Shown: piece by piece, positions 1 through 11,230 of the stretch
How positions within the stretch are numbered: the stretch's first letter is position 1
How the letters are laid out: each line of letters begins with the position of its first letter
Assembly: GCA_036873755.1 (NCBI GenBank)
Contig: JAVTVY010037024.1
Coordinates: forward strand, 62,001-126,000
Reading direction: 5' to 3'
Source: Hanleya hanleyi
Lineage: Eukaryota > Mollusca > Polyplacophora > Lepidopleurida > Hanleyidae
Length of the DNA stretch: 64,000 bases
Made by a program: the position numbers and the translations under genes
Notes under the pieces: generated by a model
Seen by the model: the letters and a program-made list of their open reading frames with translations, nothing else
Told to the model about the DNA's origin: nothing
Database searches by the model: none

Positions 1-1358
1 ATTAGGTCAAAAATAGATTACGGGTCCATCGCCTACCAATCAGCATGTAAGACACAACTAAAAAGAATAGACAGCATTCAATATTCTGCTCTAAAAATAG
101 CTACTGGAGCTTTCAAGGGAACTGCCCTATGTAGTCTTCAAATAGAAACCAATGAGAAATCTCTTCCTTTAAGACGAGAGGAACTGTCCCTGAAATATGC
201 AGGAAAAACTAGAGCTAAGGGCGATAATCACCCATGCCACAAAATTTTTGAAGATAAAAGTGAATATGAATATTTAAAGAAAAACTGGGAAAAAGACTCC
301 GCCCCCCTCGGCTACACCGTAAATAACCTATTCCGAGAGCACGAAATACCCATCGCACACTTCTGCGACACAGACAAATTCACTAGACCACCCTGGGAAT
401 TAGAGTCGCTCCACGTGGACACAAATATTCACGACTACCTCACAAAGAAGGACAACCCAGACTTTATAAGAGCCACCACCCTTGAATATATCAACTAAAA
501 CTGGAAAAATTACTTTAAAATCTATACAGACGGATCGAAAAACACAAGTAATAACACAGGATCAGCTTTTGTTATACCTGAGCTCAACATACAAAATGGT
601 TTCAAACTTCCAGACAATATGTCTGTATACACTAGTGAACTGATTGCTATAATTAAGGCTCTCGAATGGATCATCGAGCACAAACCAATCCGTGCGGTGA
701 TACTCAGTGACTCCCTTAGTGGACTCACATCCATCAAAAATTCTATATCTGACAGTAGACCTGATCTCATACACAAAATAGAATGTATATGTACACAAAT
801 ACACAACGAGGGTATAGACACCATTTTAGCATGGGTCCCCGCGCATGTCAACATCAGAGGTAACGAAGCAGCCGACAAAACTGCCAAAGACAGTCTTGCT
901 AAACCTACACACGATGTGCCAATAGGATTAGGACATAAAGAACTCAACAATATCATTAGACGCAACATAGATAGCAAGTGGCAAAAGGAATGGAACGAAG
1001 AAGAACGTGGACGGTGGTTACATAAGATCCTTGATGGATAGAAAAAAGACAAGCCCAGGGATTCCAGTTAGACAATAAACGTGATGACCGCATAATCACC
1101 AGATTAGGACTAGGCAAAACCGGACTTAAATCACATCTGTCCATGCTTCTGAAAAACACCTCACCACTCTGTACCGCATGCAACAATGTAGAAGAAACAA
1201 TAGAACACGTGCTACTTGAATGCCCAATCCACAACCAACAACGTGTGGCACTTAGAAACGAATTAAAAAAATTCAACACTCCCTTAACATTACCAGCGTT
1301 ATTAAACCCTAATACTTTAATCTTTGGATCCTTAGAAATCAGGTATTCAAGTCCTTGA
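1..1358 (+). pseudogene. LINE ORF2 remnant: RT C-terminus, RNase H, CCHC-like tail
   Basis: Reading frame 1 is open from base 1 and encodes the region after the RT catalytic core, beginning with a motif of the type RSKIDYGSIAY. A TAA stop at 496-498 interrupts it. The same frame then continues into RNase H: YTDGSK with the first Asp codon at 529-531, TSELIAI, ILSDSLSG, and WVPAHVNIRGNEAAD. The frame is lost at about 1036-1060. The final part resumes in another frame with RLGLGKTGLKSHL and the cysteine/histidine motif CTACNNVEETIEHVLLEC, ending at 1358. The copy therefore has one nonsense mutation and one frameshift and is dead. The antisense open frame at 522-1052 is a shadow of it. Confidence 0.85.
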
Positions 1359-1537
1359 TAAATTTTATCAAAACTGCTGGTTATTACTCCAGTATATAAT
1401 ACTACTGCCGTACATGCGCAGTCAGCATTTTTTTTTTTCCCCCCACATAATCAACTACTAGTACACCAAGTACTATGCCACGATTTGATAGAGGCCAAAT
1501 CATTCTTCTGACTTCAACAAATGGTATGGTTGCAGCG

Positions 1538-1880
1538 GAGTTACCTTGATACTGAGGGCCGTGTGCATCATAGCCATACAAAACATTATGGCCATAATAA
1601 ACTATCCATACATAACATCCGGCCAAAATGTCACAGACACATTTAGAAATAAAATAGGCATGGCAACAACGGAGTTACCTTGATACTGAGGGCCGTCTGT
1701 TCCACTGTCCTACAAAACAAACGATGGCCAAATCTAATTGAATTCATGACAACATTAGCACGGCCAAATCGCATATAGCGTGCAGTATTCGGCATAAAAT
1801 ATAGAAAATGATGATGGCGGAGTTACCTTGATACTGAGGGCCGTCTATCTCATTGTCCTACAAATTCTTTATGGCCATCA
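1538..1880 (+). repeat. Three spaced copies of a ~25-bp motif in the LINE 3' region
   Basis: The motif GGAGTTACCTTGATACTGAG, followed by GGCCGT, occurs near 1540, 1670 and 1820, spaced about 130-150 bp. Each copy is followed by a related segment containing TACAAA and ATGGCCA. This is a degenerate tandem repeat of about 140 bp in the 3' UTR of the LINE, or in an element embedded in it. No coding function is seen. Confidence 0.7.
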
Positions 1881-3299
1881 AACGATAATGCATACAGAAA
1901 TAATACAGAGCCGTTTATTTGTGTATTCACCTAGTACTGAATCTATCGAAATGTTTAGTTATCTATTCAATTGTTTATCTATTTACTCACTTAATTATAT
2001 ATTGCTATTCATATTATGTGACTGACGGTTGGGGCGTGCCTGTTGTTGGGAGGAAGATATATCAAATTATTGCATCGAAAAACAATAGAAAACAAGAATG
2101 ACTACAAGCCTTCTATTTCATATGATACAGGCACACCGAAGACCACAGACGAGTTGGACAAGACCTGAAACAGAAGACGGATGACGATTACAAGAATACC
2201 AACAGCGCCTTGAGTGACAACGCCGCATAGCAAGAACACCCAGAATCAGAATACTCGACCCTAAACCACACCTGACACGCTACCCCTTAGATGTTACCGA
2301 ACTGACGCCTCGACACAGAATATGATCCTTTGACTTTCACCCAATATACGACGTAGACCTGCCGTTCTGTACCTCACTACACACTCCAAGCAATTGTTAC
2401 AGGCACAGATTTCTGGAAGGACCCACCCTGTTCCCAAGGGCGTCGTTAGGGAAGTCGTCTAGAAAAATCCCGAAGACGCCCTGGTTCTCCCAGTATTTTC
2501 TGGACGGCTTTGTGCGTACTATGGGGTACCGAGACAAAGGAATCATCCACGCGATTATAACAAATATTTTCCAGTATAAAAACCAATAACAGACTTAACG
2601 ACTTGTACATAGCGACTCTTCTCTACTAGTATTTATATTTCCTCATTGTTATTGTTATTCATTATTTAATTATTTATTTTAATATCTAGAGCTGCAAAAG
2701 ATCTTAAATTAACTAAGAAATGTACCGTGAAATTTAAATAAAACATTGAGTTGATGGGCCGCGAAATCCGTATGGGAAGCGGCCCTTAAACTACAATTTC
2801 AATCAATCAAGACACAGAGCCAGTGTGTAAATTAGTTACAACCTTCTAGGTCGGCGTCCAAGCAGAATGAACACTCAGCCCGGGTGTTGAGCTCCTCGCA
2901 AAGGCTTGAGTCATTCATGTAAAACACAACCCTCTCAGACGACAACTACTGCATATTGGCGTGTGTGTAAAAATTCTTTAAATGGAGACATCCGGACAAC
3001 AACCAGGATACGTTAAGGAGATCTATCTCAAGGGTGAATAATAATAATATATTTCACGTAGAAGATTCGAGTTAAATTTATGTTGTTATCTGGACAACTT
3101 AAAAAACAGCAAACATCGTTTTGTCGACGGCTTGAAGACGGCTTGTCGGACATGCTGTCGCATATTAGGAACATAAAATCCAAAACTTAAACCATATATT
3201 GTATCGGAACACTTCGAGAAAAAAACACTGAAGCAGCCTCATTCTGCGGTGTATTTCCGCTCATCGCATAGTCGCTTAGGAAATTCACACCATAACCTG

Positions 3300-3425
3300 C
3301 ATGGCGCATCGCATCGTAACTTCACGTCTTCGCCACTTTGGAACTTCACATCTTCGCATTACCACTTCGTGCATTCGCAACGCAACTTCGCACATCACAT
3401 CGCAACTTCGCATTTTATCCTTGAT
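3300..3425 (+). repeat. Degenerate TTCGCA/CGCAAC tandem repeat
   Basis: Words such as CGCATCGTAACTTC, CTTCGCAT, CGCAACTTCGCAC and ATCGCAACTTCGC recur every 10-20 bases. The same vocabulary appears at 28330-28450 in the paralogous copy, and in reverse complement at 24160-24235 and 54045-54245. It reads as a degenerate short-period repeat; the open frames through it are not genes. Confidence 0.6.
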
Positions 3426-5968
3426 GGATTTCGCATCTTCGTGTTCTTGGATTATATACTATTCCGCCACATGTACGATGGCCCTAATAGACCACCACAA
3501 GGAACTGTAGACATCCCTGGTATTCACCAATAAACGTCCCTGTACCGCCCAGTTGGAAAGGCATTCCAAAAATCGTCTGTCCTTGATATAATAAGGGACT
3601 GGGAAATTTTTAGACAACTATTATTAATATATCGCATAGTGCTGAAATTATTGTATTTGAAAATGAATAACTATAATAAGTATTTCTTTCGCGATTTTTG
3701 TTCAACTGTCGACACCAGTTTGATCCAGTGAAACAGCTGGTGTATGGGGAGCTAACCACTTGGAGGTGCTGATGAGAGTGCTGCCCACACATGCGTTGCA
3801 ATTGGACCCTCCATTAATCTGTTAAAACTGTATATTTGTAAGGCTAAATAAGACAAATGGTTGAATAAAAACAAGGAGCCGCGATACTATTTGTGGAAAT
3901 ATCATTCGATTTGTGGGGAAAGGTACGCTTTTTCAAGTTTTGGTTCATTCGACTGACTTTCAAGAGTCAAATATTCTTTAGTTCTTGAGAAATATGAAAC
4001 AAAAATGAGCAGTCACCATGCTTTTTTTCAAATGGCAGCATTATAACAGATAAATGCATCCTGTTTCAGCCCTATTCAGGAGAGGGTAGGGGTGGGGAAT
4101 GGGGATAGAAGCGGTAAGACCTTTTCGTCGGGTATATTTCACTTTGAAGCGGATAGGAATAGGCATGAATGGTTCCGGCGAGAGCTGTCTGGATACCATT
4201 ATTAGAACATTCAGCCTGTTATGAGAGAAAATAAGTTTGTTTTTCTTCGACTTCAACAATTAATTACCAAACACAAATTCAACACTCAACTTGTGGATAT
4301 ACTGGCCGCAGGCGTTTATCCAATACCCACAAAAGGAGCATGGTGAGCACATGCGCAAGCATCCCATTCCAGTTTCCACGAATGACTGCCGATATGCCCT
4401 GGGTAGCCTTCAGCAATAGGCTCTGCCCGTCGCCCTCCCTCATTCCCCCTCCTCGAAAGGATCCGGGGCAAATGAAAGCAATGTCAGAAGTCAATCAGAC
4501 CTCTTCCCAGGTAACCAGGACAGAGTTCCACCTATCATGCCTATCCACAATGAAGAGCTGGGGTAGTCTGCCCGATGACCTCGGACAGACAAAAGACCCC
4601 ATGCGGGAAGTATACAAGCCGCAAGACTCAGCTATCTCCACCAATTGAGATACATGTAACTCACCAATGTAGATTTCATTGTGAGATCTTTGGGTCGATA
4701 TTCCAAGTACCGGGGACGATGACGAGTCCTTCCCCTTTCTCGCAAACTCCCTGCTTGATGAAAGAAACTGACTACCTGAAGGCACTTCAATTTACTTCCC
4801 CATTTGACTGAGGATAAAGCAATTTTCACATTTTATTTCTTTCTGTATTTACTACCAATATTTAATTCATCCTCAGTCATACCACAAAGACCAGCAGTCG
4901 TACAAGGGACATATACGCGGCGGAAGGAATACCCACAATGCAGAGGGTTTTCTGTAGGTGGAAGCACTTAACAACGGGACAAGATTGCTTGTTGAATCGA
5001 CAAAGTCACTGAGTATGTGTAGAATTGCGCACTGCAATGCAAAGCCTTAATAGCTTTAACAGGGCAAAGGCTAGACAAAAAAAATAGCTTGGCCTGTAGT
5101 CAATACTGGTTTGTTTTGGATACCAAAAGGCCTAAGTCTAGCCGGGTTGGCCGAAGTGTAATATTTGAAATTGAAAAATTTCAATAAATATGCAGTCTTA
5201 GAACGAATTGCCTCAAATGTTGACGGGCATATTGGGAGGGCCCACATTATTTCTGGAGTATATCTCAGATTATAGGGGCCTATCTCTCCAACGAGAAACA
5301 CGGCGAAAACCTTCCGTTATCTTCTTCATCATAGGTATACAGTGACATTAAAATACAATCGCATACGGTCGGGATAACCAGATTGTACGGAATAATTTCA
5401 TCAATTTTGGCGAACGTACGCCAATTCCGCGCCTCACCCAAAAACAAGACACACCCGTGTTTGGGTGCGACTTCGGACAACAGCCGCCGGACTATTACGG
5501 GAAAACGGGAAGTATTCATACTTTTCTATTGATAATACATATTTATTATTCCTCATGTAAATTCCTCGTAGTTTCACTGGATGGAGGCCTATCACGTGAT
5601 TCCCGAAAGCAATATAAATTTTCCACAGCCCAGCGTTGAACATGATAAATGTTGCACGCTGGCGACGCAGCTGCTGGACTCTTGAGTCTAGGGTTGCCTC
5701 CCACTGCGCGCACACCAAACATTACTCAGACTTCGAAATGTCGAGTGTTTCGTCGCGGCTTTGGCGAAGAATAACGATGCTCGAATAATAGACGATGTGA
5801 CGGAAATAAACTTCGTACTCTACGAAAGAATTATATGTAACAACACCAAGAATTTCGGGGATGTGTTTGTAGGAGGGATCTCTCTCATTTTTTTCAGTGA
5901 TAAAACGCGTCAGGGTTTATCGTAGAGCGTGTAACAGTCAATCCAATTATTGTATATCGAACATTCGG

Positions 5969-6114
5969 TATAATAATGCAAATGTTGCATGTTGTACAGT
6001 GGGACACGCCCATTTGTCGGCTCTGAAGATTTGTCCGCTCGTTGTACATCAGTTTTCTCGAGCTGACAAATGGTCGTGTCCCACTCTACATCATGCAATA
6101 TTTGTATAATGTGC
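5969..6114. repeat. Hairpin-forming inverted repeat (D1 copy A)
   Basis: The left arm contains GCATGTTGTACAGTGGGACA and then CGCCCATTTGTCGGCTC. The right arm is its near reverse complement (GAGCTGACAAATGG, then TCGTGTCCCACTCTACATCA). Arms are about 50 bp around a loop of about 35 bp, with AT-rich extension at the outer ends. It is kept in D1 copy B at 30999-31147. The structure fits a small MITE; no clear target duplication was identified. Confidence 0.65.
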
Positions 6115-6823
6115 AATGAAGATCAACAACAAAAACTTACAACATCAATGTTTTATTAACATATTTTCATTCAGTCTCCAACCAACAATTTACATGCTGT
6201 TTCTGGTACTAATTCTGAATATAAAGCTTTCGATACGGGTGAAATTCTTTACAATGCTCTGTGAGCTCTCAGATCAAATTTCGATAACCGTCCTCCCAGG
6301 AGCTCAAAATCTCTAGTCATAGTCAGTTTTCAAAGACTTCCCAAGCACGTCGGCTACCGCACGCTAATTTTCAAGATTTTGTTTTCTTTTTCACCAAAGA
6401 AAAGTATTTTACCTGAATATGGACACCCGTGGAATCTCTTTATATTGAGGGTAAGATACGAAATGTGGCAGATTTGAATATGTTTGGAAGGGGAGAGTCA
6501 AATATGATGAAGAATTCGGCAAAAAATTTCAACAACATCGAAAGATCGTGATTTCGTGAAAATTCATAATAATCGAAGTGTATTCTTCCTGTACATACAA
6601 GTATTTCACCTCGATGGTCAACAATATATATATCTGTGGAAAAGAATTATTTTCTATATCAAGTACATATAATTTAGAAACCTGGACATCGAAAAATTGT
6701 TGTTTTCAAGATTGGGTTGAACCTTCGAGATTTTATAATTTGGATCCAGCCAACTTCACTGGTCGGAAATAATTTATGTCATTCAACCCGAATTAAATTT
6801 AAGGCATTCGGAGGTACAAGATC

Positions 6824-9800
6824 AGTCTATATTCCATCCCACAGGTAGTTCAGAATTTTTCATAAAAATAGCTTGTATGATATATGGGATATTACAAACA
6901 TTTCAATATTCTTGAAATTGTAGTGACAAATTCAGATTTATTTCTGTTATGCTGCTGTCATGAGCTGGAAATTAGCATAATTGACGGCAATGCCAAGGGG
7001 TGCCCCCTCTCCCCCCTCCCCCCGAATAAAAATGAAGTGACTGGCAGCAATGCCAAAGGAGGCACACTGGACACACTTTTATCTATCATACTATCCAAAC
7101 CGATCCTATTTAAGACATACATTTGATAAATACAGTTTTTCATCGTATGTGTCATCTTATACTATGATAAGTCTTGTTCAATCTACTGATTACCATTAGT
7201 CACCTTAAATGTTTTGCACAAAATATAATCAGTCTTTCTGCTGAATTTGATCACCTCTCATCAGTTCCAATGTGACGGAATAACGGTTTGGAAGGTACTT
7301 TAAAAGTTTGAAGCGTTCGTTACTGAAGATGTTTCTGTTTAAGCAGACTTTATACATCTTATCGCTTAGTTACTGCTGTCAATTTTCAAAAAACTACAAT
7401 ATCCTGAAAAATATTGCAGATTTTTCGTTACATAATCTTTTGAAATATCCTTGATGGAATCACAGTGAAAGTCCTCCGTTTTTTCTAGTATTGCTTGTTT
7501 AATTTATTTTGCTGCTCTTATCGATCTGGTAATGCTTATATGCAATCTCTCACTAACATATCGTATCCCAGGATGATAAGACTTTATTCCGATAGAAACA
7601 CGAAAAAATCGGGACGGAATCAGGAGTGCGCATTTCAAATATTCTGGGTAAGAGAGCCTTATTGTATACACATTTTCGCCAAACAAAATATACCTAAGAT
7701 GAATTTATCACATCTAATTATAAAATTAAAACTGTGATATTGTGCCCAATGTATACAGTTCCTGTCAAATGCATGTATTTTCTGCTGATGTTTGTAAACA
7801 GTACTCCTTTTAGTAAAATGCAACTTTCTTCTTTGACAATTTCGACTTTTCCGAGTTGATCAGGTTTATAAATTGTTGAAAAAATAATTGGCATTTAAAA
7901 AACATCTCCTCTAATATTGTCGTGTTATCAGAGATTATAGGAAGCGAATAGAAAATTCGGAAAAAGTGCGAAAATGTTTTTTGTGGTGACGGACGCTTTT
8001 ACGTGGGATTCATGCCCTGTTAAGGGAAATAAATTGGATTATGATGATTTTTCGGAACATTTCTTCAATTTCACCCAATAAATTCAATCACACTGGCTTA
8101 AACCCATGAAACGTGGGAAAGTCAACTGTCTCTCATTGAATACATATAGATTGTTCAATACGTATTCTCACTCGTGATCAATGTCAGTAGAGAATTTGTC
8201 ATGTATAACAATAAAAATATAGAAATGTAAATATAAAATATGTGTGTGTCTCATGAACTGTGAACCTGGGATTCTGAATTCGTGTGCAATACTTTCGGTT
8301 CATCAACACATTCGAAAATGAAATAATATTGTGCACAATGTCCTTGGGGAAACAAATTTATCAGATCGTGGACAGATATATAGGTGCCTCTCAACTCGAC
8401 AAAATGTTTCCTCTTGAGAAATGCAGCACCCACCCCTTTTTAAGTTCAAGCTAGGGCATATCAAAATCTCAGCTAGAGGGCGTCATATGACTAAGTTTTG
8501 AACCTTACATATGGGAGCCACAGATATATGGGCCGTGACATCAAAAGAAGCACACCCAGTGGCCCCATGGTGATCTTGGTTTTTCGAAGAACGCGCGTTA
8601 TGACAAATCTGGGTTAATATTCTGAGATGTACTAGCACATGTGGGGACAGTCTCTCTATGAGAATTGTAGACAATGTTAGGCATATCTAAGCCAGCAAAA
8701 AACCTTATCGGAGCACCTTCCCCACTCATTCGGTTAACAGCAATCAAGGCAAGTGGTTGCTAAATGCATATAAACAAATATAAAGCATAATTAAGTTCTT
8801 CGTACATCAAGCTTGACATAATATAAGAGAGCTTATGAATAGTCAACATTGAATTATCAGACGAGTCAAATGTGTCGAAATTTATGAAGGAAAATGTGAA
8901 ACAAAACACATTGTCCATCTCCATAGAGAAAATATTGTACCGATATGTGTTACAATCACGAACAAAATTGGCCCTGATCACGAGGGATAGCACAATCATA
9001 AGGAATTCCCCCGTTGCTGGTGATGTTGATGTTATTGTTGTTTAACTGATACCGCCATCAGTGATACCCTGTTGCTGTTGTTGTTGTTTTTAGACCCCAC
9101 CAGCAATGTTCAGATATTCGACTTTGACCTATAAATTGATTGCGCTTTCCTTTTAGACGGGAGTCTGTACAAGAACACTGAACTGGAGGCTCACATACTG
9201 AAACTTCGACCAACCATGGGCTCTTTTCCTGATTGTTCAAGTGTTTCGTCACATTTCCTTGACCTAGATACCAAATTAACCTATTCTGTCAAGGGGAAGA
9301 CACTCTCACTGTTCCCTGTATCACTTTTCCAAAAGTATTCTAATGGAAATTAATCACTTCAATAGGTCTTGCAGTAAAGTGTCACTTGGAACAAATCTAC
9401 ATACCCCCACTTTCCACACACTTCTTGGTCTAATGTTACTCGAGCATAGTTCGTCTATTGTAGACGATGTGGTTAATATTATCCAAGGTTCAAGGTAGCA
9501 TATGAGAATGAGCTGCATGTCAGCCATCCTTGCCAATACTCATCTGAGTTTTCATTATGGGAAAAAGTTAAATATGACAAAAAATATTTTCGCTCAGTTC
9601 GCAACATCCAACTCGGTTAGGGTCTTTTATACACTTTCCCCGTGCGATAATGTTAGAAGCCATAAGCTCATGACACCCCCTTCCCACCGCTCCACCGCCA
9701 AACAAACAAAAAAGCGAAACTAGACATTGTTAATACAATGGCACGGCTTTTTCATTCCTACCGCAAATGAGTCAATACATGGTCGCTGGTCGCTTTGGTC

Positions 9801-11100
9801 GGGAGCATTGCATTGGTCGCTCTGAACGCGCAGACACGTTTTTCCCATTGGTTGTTACCAGCTTATACTTTTTTATCGCGTTTTCTTCTCATAAACCTGC
9901 TTATATTGGTAACTTTTAGCTGAGGAACACCTTTCCGAGTTTTATTTGCATCCTAAACGGCTCCTTCATTTAACCGAAAATGTTTAATAGTACGTTGAAA
10001 GATGATTAGAAAGTGGACTCGGGAGTCGAAAGAAGTGCTTGAATGGAGGAAGTCAAGCATGGGAAATGATCGCCGTGGGACTGCGCTTCTCATAGCCTGT
10101 TTTCCTTCCCGCAAAAATGGCCACAAATATCGAATGTCGTGTGACATGAAACAAAAATGCATACATAGTAGCATTTGTATTAGGAAGTTCTGGCTCATTA
10201 TTCACAAAAGAACTCGGTCTAGAAATTAGAAGTCCCTATCTATTGCGGTTCAATAGCTTTTGGAAAATGAGCCACCTTCGTCATGTAAACGATCAACGGT
10301 CAAATTTAAGGTCATGTTATTTTAGGTCATCAAAGTGTTCATTAATATGAGAAGAATCAACGCGTTAGTTGTGTCCTTACAAAATGACGTCTTTATAGAA
10401 ATAGAATAGAATAAAGGAGAGATAACTACTTTTTCATTGTTACGTAACAGTTCGGAAGTATAACTACAGCATGCCATGACTTACGAACCTTCAACTTTAA
10501 TTCAGGTATGTTCCTTAGTTTTGACTGTACGCCAAAGACAAAGAAAACAGCACCAGACGAGAGAACTCGAAAACTACTTTTCTGATCTACTTATTTCATG
10601 ATACCATTTTATTGGAAATATCTTCAAAGATTTACTCTATAAATCTCAACTATGTCTTCTCTTCCGTTTAGTCAATATTCTCCGAACGATATTTTTTACA
10701 TTAGAGGTTTATAACTCAAAAGGTCAAGATCAAATTCAGATATGGAGACCATGGTATATCACTCCAGACTCAGGCCTATAAATGGGCCTAATTTTGTGAT
10801 TGTATCTCAAATCTGGAATAGCAATAATCCGTAGAATAACAATACGTCATTCCATTCGAAATGGAAAGACAACATGAAACCTATAAGATGGGGAGAGGGT
10901 GCAGCGAATCTGAAAATTACAGACTCAGCCTCAAGACTTTTACATTTTGACCATTTTTGAGGACTGGTGATATTTTCTATGTCATAAATTTCATACTTAA
11001 TTATTTCGGACTAAATATTTCTGAGTTCATCCCCAAACGCAAGAAATCTATTGTCATGTATCCGGCAATGCACGTATAATCGACTGAAGGTAAAAAAGAA
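6824..11100. other. 4.3 kb without a recognisable gene
   Basis: Only short AT-rich open frames under about 80 codons occur, with no recognisable domain. A C-rich tract lies near 7005-7025 and a short GTT-type microsatellite at about 9060-9095. I see no transposon termini, tRNA-like promoter or splice-supported exon in this stretch. Confidence 0.6.
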
Positions 11101-11230
11101 AATGACTGGTCAACAAGATGAATAACTGGTCAGCATGATGAATGACTGGTCAACAAGATGAATGACTGGTCAATAAGACGAATGACTGGTCAACAAGAAT
11201 GATGACTGGTCAATAAGATGAATGACACTA
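11101..11230 (+). repeat. 20-bp minisatellite, about six units
   Basis: Units of the form AATGACTGGTCAACAAGATG follow one another directly from 11101 to about 11220, with base changes and one shuffled unit. The last three units are also found at 14562-14620, so the left breakpoint of duplication D2 lies inside this array. Confidence 0.85.

Larger units (their letters stand above)
1..2810 (+). mobile_element. 5'-truncated non-LTR retrotransposon (I-like LINE with RNase H)
   Basis: The window opens inside the C-terminal part of a LINE reverse transcriptase ORF. It is followed by an RNase H domain and a cysteine/histidine tail, then by about 1.4 kb of 3' UTR. The 3' end carries a 7-bp perfect stem (GGGCCGC at 2756-2762 with GCGGCCC at 2779-2785) and then a short ATCA-type tail ending at 2810. 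Duplicated block D1 begins directly after this tail. RT followed by RNase H and a zinc-knuckle-like tail is typical of the I superfamily of LINEs; the exact clade is not resolved. The 5' end lies outside the window. Confidence 0.85.
2811..6823 (+). repeat. Duplicated block D1, copy A
   Basis: From GACACAGAGCCAGTGTGTAA at 2811 to about 6823 the sequence aligns colinearly with 25381-25566 plus 28015-31852, with scattered substitutions and small indels. It contains a degenerate CGCAACTTCGCA-type repeat (about 3300-3425) and a hairpin (5969-6114). Short open frames occur, such as 3249-3533 and 5071-5301 (-). They show no recognisable domain and match the other copy only as DNA does, so I do not call genes. 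Confidence 0.8.

Noticed and set aside
522..1052. 176-codon minus-strand open frame
   Set aside because: Exactly antisense to the LINE RNase H domain; no recognisable protein features.
3249..3533. 94-codon frame, repeated at 28277-28561
   Set aside because: It runs through a degenerate CGCAACTTCGCA repeat; the similarity between copies is DNA-level duplication.
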